A stretch of DNA of 64,000 nt, from the NCBI RefSeq assembly GCF_937616625.2, contig NC_065577.1, positions 11,263,001 to 11,327,000 on the forward strand. The letters are read 5' to 3'. A model generated the notes under the pieces. It saw only the letters and a list, made by a program, of their open reading frames with translations, did no database searches and was not told the DNA's origin. The translations under genes and the position numbers were made by a program. Every line of letters begins with the position of its first letter. Position 1 is the first letter of the stretch. This document shows, piece by piece, positions 34,455-44,172 of this stretch. This DNA comes from Mercurialis annua. Taxonomy: Eukaryota; Streptophyta; Magnoliopsida; Malpighiales; Euphorbiaceae.

Positions 34455-36376
34455 TTAAAATCTACTTCGAGCGATCTTTCGACATTTTTGCAAGTAGGTC
34501 ACGAGCGATGAGTTGGGGATCCAACCCATTACGCCAGATAAATCAATATATGGGTTCTGCTCCAGAAGCTTCTTCCGAATGGCGAGACGATACTCGCTGA
34601 TTAAAGCAGAACAAAAAGCTTTCGTGTCGAGAAGACGAATATGGAGATTCTCCACCTCGATCCTCAATTTATTCCGCTCTTCACCTCCATAAGTATTCAC
34701 CCGAATGAGCTCCTCAATCTCCCGAATCAGGTCATCAGTTTTCTTCTCGATCACTTTGACCTGGCGATCATTAATCATCTTGGGTCTTCAGCTGCAAAAC
34801 GAGTGAATCATGCTCTTCCAGCGAAGCCTTTTAACTTCGCCCTTTCAGACTCAGACGTCGCTAAAAAAGAAGAGAGACGCTCAACTTCTTCTTTGGCACA
34901 TTGCCAACGGTCATTTAATACCAGCACGGACTGAAGGGCCTACAATCCAAAGTTAAGAAAAACAAGTTACCATAAAAAAAGAGGAAAAAGGACGATCCAC
35001 AAACCAAGTTATATCATCAGGAATAATACAAAAATCAACTTACCGAAAATCCGTGGAAGCAAGTAATGTCTGAGAGCTCTTGACCAGGCTTGGACGCAAA
35101 CTAAGTAATATCATCAGGAATCGCTAGAGTCCTGATGTACTCGGCTAGAACCCGAGGGTTCAACAAACTAGCTGAGTCATGACCCTCAACCCACCCCACC
35201 AAGTTAGGGGCGGATGACGAAATATCTTGGGGAGAAGACTCTTCAACTCGACACCTCTTTCGAGATGGCGAACCTAATGAGCCTCGACTTGGGGAAGCTT
35301 CCCCGAAGTCCAAAATAATAGCCTTATTCATACTTACCCCCCGCCTCTTCTTCCAAATTCACCGGAGCAAGGGGGGATAGGAGCAGGCAGGGGGATAGGA
35401 GCAGCGATCTCATCATTCAAAAGTTCCTCAACCGCATCGCCCTCCGTCACGACGACTATTCCATCGCCATCAAGTAAAATCGCTCCAGAAGAAACCAAAG
35501 CTACCTAGGCCTCATCTTCAGGCTCCGGCTCAGCAGCAACATCTACTTCAGAACCACCCATCGGAACATCCGAATCTACTTGAAAGCCAGAAAGCAAATC
35601 GTCATAGGAAGAAGACATCCTACAAAAGAAAAAGGAAATAACAAAATTAGAGAAAAATACCTTCAAGAAATGAATAATGAAGATCCGCCAAGCCGCGCGA
35701 AGGATCCTCCAGAGGAAGCCATCGGCATCGAAGATGACTATTAACCAAAACGTCTAAAACTGGACGCTGGAAAATACTATGAAAAGACAAGTTAAAGGCG
35801 AGAATCAACTCGAGCAAACTCAAAGGAGACAGATGGTTTTGGATTCGATTAGTGGAAAAACCATCCGGAAAATGAAGGAAGGAAAAATTATGATACACTA
35901 TGAAGAAACGCCTCGGCCAACGGTTATTCAAACAAGGCAAATAAATACGAGATCGACCTTTCCTACCGACAGCATAAACGATACAGCCGTCGCACTTTCT
36001 CAAACGACAAAATAATGAAAGACGTTGAGGGAAGGGGCATGACCCCGAAGCCTACACGCTTCCACAAAAGCAAGTATAACCTTTATGGTACCTGGATAGA
36101 GTTTTCCTAAGGCGATTCCTAAATCCCTACACACTTCTATCAAGAAAAAGGATCCAACGGGAACCTAAGACTAGCAGCGAATTGTTCTTCGAAAATAATC
36201 GCCCTACAAGACGAACCCAAGGACCCAGAAGCGGCCATATTGGCACATGGTAACTTCACTTTATAATCAAAAGCAAAGTTATACTTAAAGTAAATATCTA
36301 GAATTTCGTCTTTACGAAGCCCCGATTCAGTAATAGCCATAGCAGCATACGCGTTTTCTGCTCGACTAAGCGACAT
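34455..36376 (-). pseudogene. Antisense accessory ORF of the Gypsy element (putative gypsy-type transposon protein), broken
   Basis: Read from 36376 downward. An N-terminal part (MSLSRAENAYAAMAI) leads to the conserved LRFPLDPF block. A one-base shift in a T-run near 36147 follows, then CRDLGIALGKLYPGTIKVIL and HAPSLNVFHYF, a stop, and in a further frame CLNNRWPRRFFIVYHNFSFL. A low-complexity Ser/Pro-rich part (about 35331-35101) follows, and then a C-terminal coiled coil (34778-34455). This order matches the plant 'putative gypsy type transposon' family. At least three frame breaks make it a pseudogene. Confidence 0.6.
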
Positions 36377-36851
36377 CTTAGAAGAGGAAATTACGAAGAA
36401 AGATGAAAATAAAAGATCAAAACAAGAGAAATATCCAAGAACACCAAGAACAACAAAAATAATTTCCTAGAATACTTATCAGAAAATACAAATGATGAAG
36501 TAAGCAAAGAAGTTGCTCTAAACCCTTAAAGCTCAAACAAAGAAAAGAAAGATACATGAAATCTCAAACTGGAAAAACAAACAATCAAATGCAGAAAGAT
36601 CACAAAAAAATGAAGATGAAAATAATCTCAAAATGAAAATGGAGAGCTTTCAGAAATAAGTGGAAATGGGAAAAGAAACACGAATAGTTTAAGTACGAGG
36701 AACAAGATGACGTCAAATCATTACAAAGAATCAACAAGCGACACGTGGCAAAAGAAGAGAAAATAAAATCTTACAAGAGAAGCGAAACGACTCGATCCCA
36801 AAAGAACTAAAATTTACTGAGGCATGAATACCAAGACTTTAGCCCACTTGC

Positions 36852-36877
36852 GGGGGGGGGGGGGGGAGGGGGCGGCT
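36852..36877 (+). other. Poly-G polypurine tract before the 3' LTR
   Basis: An uninterrupted run of more than 14 G, then A and five more G, lies just before the LTR start. It fits a plus-strand primer tract and could also form a G-quadruplex. Confidence 0.6.
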
Positions 36878-36879
36878 AA

Positions 36880-37463
36880 TGATGGATACTATATCCTATC
36901 TTAACTATAATGGAGTCGAGTCGCAGGAGATCCACTCTCCCGCCAGAAGAACCAAATATATAAGGAAGATGGTCGAATCCATAGGATCCGCCATGATATC
37001 ATTCAACAAGGTGAAGACCGAATCCCTGAGGACTCGGACAAAGCGCATTGATCCTGGGATTCGAATAGATTGCCAGATCTACTACATAATCTCGAAGTAT
37101 CTTCCTATTTGGATACAAACTCCAACTTAGGAAGATAAGTTCTAACTTAGGAAGACGAGACTATTTAGGAAGACGTTTCTAAATAGGACTCATGTCTGAA
37201 TAAGAAAAATCACACCAAATCAGGGTCAATCCCTACAAAGTAGGATTCACTTTCATACTACAACACTGCTAGGTATGCAATCATCTACTATAAAAGGAGC
37301 ATGCAGTATGCCTAAAAACACAACTACATTAATATACTTAAAATGCTGTTCAAAGCTCTAAACTGACTTTAGTATCGGAGAGTTAATCGGACAACCACCG
37401 TACGATTAGCTTCTACCCTTTTTTGCAGGTCTCATTTACCCGATCAAAAGAAATACTCCATCA
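36880..37463 (+). repeat. 3' LTR of the Tat/Retand-like Gypsy element, 584 bp
   Basis: Starts TGATGG and ends CCATCA, giving perfect 6-bp inverted termini of the TG...CA kind, immediately after the polypurine tract. No partner LTR in the window. Confidence 0.65.
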
Positions 37464-39473
37464 ATTATCGTACTCGTATACATTATCAATATTCAATCAC
37501 TTGCATAAAGATTTTTTTAATATAGTTACAATACCATTTACATAAAAAAAAATAAACAATGTCGTAAATAATGTAATTTTAAATAAGATAAAAAAATAGA
37601 TCATAGATATAAAATATATAAAAAAAGTTTATGTTTTATATTGGAAAGAAAAATAAACAAAAAATACAAAGAATGCTCTAACTAAACATATTTTTCATAT
37701 AAATAAAACACAAACAAACAATAACTGTAAAATAAATAAAAATAAATATTTTAATCAAACTAACAAATAAAATTTATCTAAAAAATGAATCAAAAATAAA
37801 AAAATATTTTTAAATTATTGAATAATTCTTAACTATTTTTTAGTAATTTTTTTTATAATCGATAATGCGTACAAACTTTAAGTCACATCATCGAGTTATT
37901 TGCAAAAATTGTTTCTCTGTTTAACAACTAAACATAATAAACAAAAAATAGATCGATAATAAAACAATTAACATGAAATAGTTCTAAAATTTTGGTTTTA
38001 TGATATAAAAAATATAAAGCAAAAACATAAAAAAAACAAAAGATTGACAATTATGTAACATAAAATATTTTTTATCTTTTTGTTTTATAATATAAAGACG
38101 AATAAACATAAAATAAATAAAAAATAAACAATGGTGTAACATAAAAATAAAAAAAATAAATCAAAGATAAATAATATTATAATCAATAATTTTAAATTTA
38201 TATTTTACAATAGAAAGAAACATATATTAAAAGTAAATCAATTACAAATGCTCTAATATTAAATAACTTAAAATTTTAGTTTTATTATGTAAATGTAAAT
38301 AAACAAAAAATAAATTAAAGGTAAACACCATTGTAATATGAAATAGTTTTAAGGTGTATGTATAATAATGTAAAAAAACAAACAAACATAAGATAAACAA
38401 TGCGTGAAGTATAAAATATATTTTTATATATTATTGGCTTAATGGCATAAAAAATCACAAACTTTAACGTGTTTTGTAAATTTAACATAAATTTTTAATT
38501 TTGGCAAATTAATACACGAACTTTTGATTTTTTGCAACTTTAACACCGACCAATTTTTCTTCAAAAAAATGGAGAAAAATGCCGATGTGTACACCGGAAT
38601 AATCACTGTTCCGGCGTCCACGTCAACATTTTTTTCACAGAAAACTTATCGGTACTAAAATTGCAAAGAATCAAAAGTTTGTGTATTGATTTACAAAAAT
38701 TGAAAGTTTATGTTAAATTTGCAAAACACGCTAAAGTTTGTGTTTTTTACGCCATTAAGCCTATATTATTCATATAAATAAAAAGTAAAATAAATTTGAA
38801 TTAAATGCAATTGTTTTACGATGTCTATATGAAACGTCTCGTTCGTAGTTAGACAACACAATTTTTTTACTCAATTAATACAATATTCTATATATATATA
38901 AATAAACATAAAAATGAAATAAACAAAAAAAATAAACAGTATATAAATAGAATATATTATAGACAAAAAATTGAAATAAAATAATAATAAATATATTAAT
39001 TGAAAATATTATTATATAAAATAAAATAAAATTGAATAAGAAAAATTATTTTTCATTAATTTTTTTGAAACTAATATTATGTATACAAAGTGAATAATAA
39101 ATAAATAGTCATAATCATAAAATAAATTAAAAAAATAAATTTGTATAAACAAAAAATAAATACTAAATAGAAAACGGGAATTGGAGCTGTATCTTTGCCA
39201 TCTATTATATTAGGAGTGGAAAAAATTTAAATTTGACCCACTTGAATTAAAATGGCATAAAAGTAAATAAAAAAAATTCTACTATAAATGTAAGAGCTCA
39301 AAAACAGATGGTACAAAAGAAAATATTTGAGAAATGATATTATTTTTGTAAAAATCCCTATAAGGTGATTTTTGCCTTTTGTCTCTTTTCCCTTATTATT
39401 ATTATGTGGCTACCTATTTCCAGAGCAAAAATGCTGTCTACTACAACTCTCAAACTTCATGTTGACCAAAGAA
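37464..39473. other. AT-rich intergenic region
   Basis: Very AT-rich with many AAATAAAC-like words and no credible ORF. Apart from the Mutator-type MITE at 38436-38761, I see nothing functional. The last ~100 bases should hold the promoter and leader of the CNL gene at 39514. Confidence 0.7.
38436..38761. mobile_element. Mutator-type MITE, 326 bp
   Basis: Long inverted termini begin GGCTTAATGGC and continue for about 55 bases (with the ACAAACTTTA and GTGTTTTG blocks mirrored). A perfect 9-bp target duplication TATATTATT flanks it (38427-38435 and 38762-38770), as expected of MULE transposases. Confidence 0.9.
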
Positions 39474-39494
39474 ATGCTTGACTTCAATTTGTAG
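39474..39494 (+). other. Possible six-codon upstream ORF before the CNL start
   Basis: ATG at 39474 opens a six-codon frame ending in TAG at 39492-39494, 19 bases before the CNL ATG. If the transcript includes it, it could lower translation of the resistance protein. Its presence in the mRNA is unproven. Confidence 0.35.
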
Positions 39495-39513
39495 ATCGAT
39501 AATTAAACAAGCC

Positions 39514-42500
39514 ATGGCAGAATCAATTCTGTTTACCATCGTTACTGAGATCATTACAAAGTTGGGCTCTCAACTGTTTGAACAAACCACCATATGGGGT
39601 GGTCTGAAAGATGAGCTTGAAAAGTTCAGGACAACAGTTTCAACTATCCAAGCTGTGCTTGTTGATGCTGAAGATCAATACTCAAAGAGTAACCAAGTCA
39701 GGATTTGGGTTGATTCATTGAAGGAAGTTTTTTATGATGCTGAGGACTTGCTGGATGAATTCTCCACTAAACTCTTACACCAACAGACCATCTCTGGTAA
39801 TAAAATGGTACGACGTTTCTTTTCTAGTTCTAATCAGTTTGCTTTCGGTCTTAAAATGCGTCCCGAACTTAGAGCTGTTAGAAACAGACTTGACGCGATT
39901 GTAGCTAATAGAAAATTTCATCTAGAGAAGGGTAGAGTTGAGACGAATCTTGTGGTATCCAGAGAGCGAGAGCAGACTCACTCTTCTCCACCTGAGATTA
40001 TCGTAGGGAGAGAGGACGATAAAAAGGCGATAGTCGAGTTGTTAATGGAGTCCAATGATGAGGAGAATGTTGTGGTTGTTCCAATTATTGGTATTGGTGG
40101 ACTAGGAAAGACGACGTTGGCTCAACTTGTGTACAATGATGAGAGTGTGAAGTCCCATTTTGAGTTCAGAAGTTGGGTTTGTGTTTCGGATGTGTTTGAT
40201 GTGAAACTGATAGTTCAAAAGCTTTTAGAATCGATTACTGGCGAGAGGTTTTTTAGTTTTGAGATGGATACTTTGAAAAATCGTCTTCACGAAAGAATTA
40301 ATGGGAAAAGATATTTGCTCGTGTTAGATGATATATGGTGTGACAGTTTTGAGAGATGGTCTCGTTTGAGAGATTTGCTGGTCGGTGGTGCGAGGGGGAG
40401 CAGAGTAATCCTAACTAGTAGGATTAAGAAGGTTGCAGAGATAGTTAGCACGAATCAGCCGTATGAATTAGGAGGCCTTTCTGAAACGGACTCATGGTTA
40501 TTGTTCAAAGTAATGGCATTTAAACAAGGTATAGTGCCAAATTCGAGTTATGAGACGATTGGGAAGGACATTGTAGGAAAATGTGTTGGTGTTCCTTTAG
40601 CGATTATAACGATAGGACGGTTATTGTACTTCAAGAATGTTTCTGAGTGGTTGTCCTTCAAAGATAAAGAGCTCATGAGTGTGAATCAAAACGAGAATGA
40701 CATTTTATCCACTTTGAAATTGAGCTATGATCATCTCCCCCCACGATTGAAACATTGTTTTGCATACTGTAGAATATTTCCGAAAGGTTCTAGGATTGAT
40801 GTCAAGAATTTGATTCATCTTTGGATGGCACAAGGATATATCAAGTCGTCGGATCCAAGTCAATGTCTTGAAGATGTGGGATTTGAGTATTTTAATGATC
40901 TTCTTTGGAGGTCATTTTTTCAAGAAGTAGAAAAGGATCATTTTGGAAATATTACCATTTGTAGAATACATGATCTTCTGCACGATCTATGTGTTTCGGT
41001 GGTTGGATCAATAGATGATTATTCATCTTCAAATGTAAAACATGTCAGTAAAAGAACCCGACATGCATCGGTTGATTATCACAGGGACATTATGATTACT
41101 TCTTTGCTAGATTTGAGGAAGATGCGGACATTTTTCTTGTCAAATGAGCTGAGGCATAACAGAGATGAGAATCATTGCCGTGAAGTTTTCTCCAATTTAA
41201 GTAGTGTAAGGGCCTTAGATGCACATAACTCAGGAATTTTAAAGGTTCCTCGTTCCATTCAGAAGTTGAAGCATATAAGATTTCTTGATCTTTCTTATAA
41301 TATAAAAATCGAGGTGCTTCCTGATTCCATAACTAAATTGCAAAATCTACAAGTGCTCAAGTTAGCAGGGCTGAGGAGGTTAAAGCAGCTTCCCAAGAAC
41401 ATCAAAAAGCTGGTGGATCTGATGCATCTTGATCTTTGGAAATGTGACGGTTTGACTCATATGCCACCTGGTCTGGGCCAATTGACTTCCCTTCGCTACT
41501 TGTCGCGGTTCTTAGTGGCGAAAGATGATGGCGTTTCCAAGCGTGTCAGTGGACTTGGCGAGTTACGTGACTTGAACAATTTGAGAGGACTGCTAGAAAT
41601 CATGAATTTGAAGAATGTGAAAAATGCAGCTTCTGGATTCGGGGCAGCAAATCTTAAAGAGAAGCAGCATCTTCAAACTTTGAGATTAGCATGGAAATCA
41701 GCTGATGAAGATAATGATAATGCTGAAAGTAGTTCGACTGACGATATGTCGTTGGAAGAGCTACAGCCACATCAGAATCTACAATGGCTAGATGTTTGCG
41801 GGTGGGGAAAACTAAAGTTTCCAAGCTGGGTTGCATCACTCACTAGCTTAGTGGAACTTCGAATCGATAACTGCATAAAATGTCCACATCTCCTGCCACT
41901 CGACCAGTTCCCTTCTCTAAAACATTTGACACTTGATGAAATGCCCGATTTGAAGTACATCGAAAGTGGGATAACATCTGATCCTCAAGAGTCGAGATCA
42001 GCACTATTCTTCCCTTCCCTGGAGAAGCTATGGCTCAGAAATTGTCCTAATCTGAAAGGATGGTGTAGGACAACGGCCCAGTTATTCCAGTTTCATCGTC
42101 TTACTTATTTGGAGATCATGTGTTGTCCGAATCTGACATCAATGCCACTGATTCCAACTGTGGAAAAATTGGTACTGAAAAATATGAGTATGAACTCGGT
42201 GGCGGACATAGTGAAGTTGAAAACTTCGCTGCCACAATCGTCTTCTTCTTCCGTGCCTCCATCTCTCTTACAACTGAAAGAATTGAGCATTCAGAAAATA
42301 GAGGATCTCGACTTGATCCCGGACGAGTTGCTACAAAAGCTCACTTCCCTACAACAACTGGATATCATAGATTGCCCAAGAATAACCACTATATCTAATG
42401 CTATGCAACATTTGACCTCTCTCGAGGTTCTTATCATCAAAACCTGTGAGAAGCTAGATTTATCTGGCCAATGGCAGCCTCTCAAAAGCCTCAGTAAGGT

Positions 42501-42780
42501 TCGCTTCGTGAATCTAGCGAAATTGGTGTCTCTGCCAGAGGGACTTCAACATGCTACCAATTTGCAGCAACTCGAACTCGGAAGCTGTTCGGTTTTGGAG
42601 TCGTTACCGGAGTGGATGGTTGAGTTCAGTAGATTGCAGCAGTTGGAGATTAATGAATGTGCTATGCTTTCAAAAAGATGCAGAGACAACAAGGGAGAGG
42701 ATTGGTATAAGATTGGTCATATCCCAAATATCAAAGTTGATGGAAAATGGATTAAATTGAAGGGCTACTATGAATTGTAA
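39514..42780 (+). CDS. CC-NB-LRR disease resistance protein (RGA2-like)
   Basis: Single-exon CNL immune receptor of 1088 residues. The N-terminal Rx-type coiled coil holds an EDVID-like motif (AEDLLDEF, 76-83). The NB-ARC has a P-loop GIGGLGKTT (193-201), a kinase-2 LLVLDDIW (268-275), RNBS-B GSRVILTSR (295-303), GVPLAI (359-364) and RNBS-D CFAYCRIFPKG (415-425). The MHD position reads IHD (485-487). About 20 LRRs follow to near the C-terminus. The start at 39514 (GCCATGGCA context, MAES) is chosen because the frame extends upstream only through non-ATG codons and this is the family's usual start. Such receptors recognise pathogen effectors directly or through guarded host proteins and trigger cell death. 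The ligand cannot be told. It is convergent with the CNL gene at 44173-47376. Confidence 0.93.
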   Translation: MAESILFTIVTEIITKLGSQLFEQTTIWGGLKDELEKFRTTVSTIQAVLVDAEDQYSKSNQVRIWVDSLKEVFYDAEDLLDEFSTKLLHQQTISGNKMVRRFFSSSNQFAFGLKMRPELRAVRNRLDAIVANRKFHLEKGRVETNLVVSREREQTHSSPPEIIVGREDDKKAIVELLMESNDEENVVVVPIIGIGGLGKTTLAQLVYNDESVKSHFEFRSWVCVSDVFDVKLIVQKLLESITGERFFSFEMDTLKNRLHERINGKRYLLVLDDIWCDSFERWSRLRDLLVGGARGSRVILTSRIKKVAEIVSTNQPYELGGLSETDSWLLFKVMAFKQGIVPNSSYETIGKDIVGKCVGVPLAIITIGRLLYFKNVSEWLSFKDKELMSVNQNENDILSTLKLSYDHLPPRLKHCFAYCRIFPKGSRIDVKNLIHLWMAQGYIKSSDPSQCLEDVGFEYFNDLLWRSFFQEVEKDHFGNITICRIHDLLHDLCVSVVGSIDDYSSSNVKHVSKRTRHASVDYHRDIMITSLLDLRKMRTFFLSNELRHNRDENHCREVFSNLSSVRALDAHNSGILKVPRSIQKLKHIRFLDLSYNIKIEVLPDSITKLQNLQVLKLAGLRRLKQLPKNIKKLVDLMHLDLWKCDGLTHMPPGLGQLTSLRYLSRFLVAKDDGVSKRVSGLGELRDLNNLRGLLEIMNLKNVKNAASGFGAANLKEKQHLQTLRLAWKSADEDNDNAESSSTDDMSLEELQPHQNLQWLDVCGWGKLKFPSWVASLTSLVELRIDNCIKCPHLLPLDQFPSLKHLTLDEMPDLKYIESGITSDPQESRSALFFPSLEKLWLRNCPNLKGWCRTTAQLFQFHRLTYLEIMCCPNLTSMPLIPTVEKLVLKNMSMNSVADIVKLKTSLPQSSSSSVPPSLLQLKELSIQKIEDLDLIPDELLQKLTSLQQLDIIDCPRITTISNAMQHLTSLEVLIIKTCEKLDLSGQWQPLKSLSKVRFVNLAKLVSLPEGLQHATNLQQLELGSCSVLESLPEWMVEFSRLQQLEINECAMLSKRCRDNKGEDWYKIGHIPNIKVDGKWIKLKGYYEL

Positions 42781-44172
42781 CTAAGTCTTGTTGTTCTATT
42801 TTTCTTTTGTTTCATCCATTTGTGTTTGTAGACTATATATTAACTTGAACATGTAACATTTCAATACGAATATATATTCATGGAGCATATATACATGTTG
42901 TTGGGTGTTACAAATTAGCGTGCCTTTGTACGAATCTCTAGTGATGCTATGGCTGGCAGTGGTCATATTGGTGGGGCAGCAACGCCGACCTAGGTGGGAG
43001 CGACGGTGGTTAATTGGGTGGTGGCAGCAGCAAGTTGAGGGGGTAGAATATTTTGATTTTTTTGGATTTTTAAGACTTTAGTTGGAGTGTGTGTAATTTT
43101 TCTTTTGAGGTTCCTCATCAGTTGATTTTAACATTGTTAAGAAAAAAATGACGGCGCAGAAATTATTAACTTTCAAATTAAAGATGAGTAATTTATGGAC
43201 CTAAATTGAAATTTAGAGACCGAGATAATAAAAAAAAACAATAAAAGTTTATGATAAATACTTTATTTTATAAATAATATGATTTTCTATCTTTATACGA
43301 AAAAAATAAAAAAAATATCTCATACTTTTTATATTTTTATTTTTTAATTCAAAGACCTGTTTATATTAGAATAATACCTATTTTTTTTCAATCCTAGGCA
43401 TATATTTTTACTCTTTTCATCTGTCACACACTCTCTTTTCCATTTTTTTTATTCTCTATTCCTTGTATTTTCTATATTTATTTTCTCTTTTTCTTCGTCG
43501 TTTTTTCGTCGCTCCACCGTTTTTCATATTTAATTTAGTGATTTTTTTAACTCGTAGTGATTATTACGATTTATATTAACTTCCAGACTTTAAAAAAAAT
43601 TGCTCACGATTTTTTCAGTTTCAAATCTAAAAGTCTGCATAAAAATCCTGTGTTTTTTTCCTCTCAAATAAATGTCCTTATCGACTAATACCTTAATTAA
43701 TACAAAAAAAACCTTTCTCTTTTTTTTTTCTTTCAGTTTTCGAGTCAACAAAAATACACCGGATTTTCACATTCGTGATAAATTTGCAAGAAAATGAAAA
43801 GTGATGATTTTATTTAATATTTCTTAAAGGACATGATTAAAATAAAAAAACGTGTAAAGATAGTAATTTTATATGGAATTAACCCTCATAAGATTTGATT
43901 ATATTAGATAATGAGCTTTATATCTGAAATTAATTAAGCTGTTTTGAGGTTAAAGTAGATATACCTTGCGAAAGTATATTATGTTTTGACCAAGTAAATT
44001 AGTTATACGAACCAAGAGAAATCATACTGATTAATTTGATGGTAAAAGAACATAGTCAATTTTTTTTTAGATCAACCAACTTCAGGAATTGTCCAATACA
44101 AAATTTAAAAAACAATAATAAAAGACAAACTGATGAACTAATATAACTATAGAACTTGTCTTCTCTTCCTTC
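42781..44172. other. Intergenic region between two convergent CNL genes
   Basis: Holds the 3' flanks of both genes. Mostly AT-rich with T-runs. No ORF, TIR or repeat I can support. Confidence 0.6.

Larger units (their letters stand above)
33499..37463 (+). mobile_element. 3' half of a Gypsy (Tat/Retand-like) element without pol
   Basis: Contents in order are a protease fragment, a 3' UTR-like AT-rich stretch, a short tandem repeat, an antisense accessory ORF, a poly-G polypurine tract and a 3' LTR. RT, RNase H and integrase are absent. An antisense ORF and tandem repeats near the 3' LTR are known traits of Tat-lineage elements. The 5' part is cut off by the Sirevirus end at 33498. Confidence 0.6.

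Noticed and set aside
41654..42760. Antisense and shifted ORFs within the CNL genes
   Set aside because: Shadows of the long LRR reading frame with no homology.
43380..43760. Possible small gene in T-rich intergenic DNA between the CNL genes
   Set aside because: No ORF over 50 codons with sensible composition and no splice-compatible exons.
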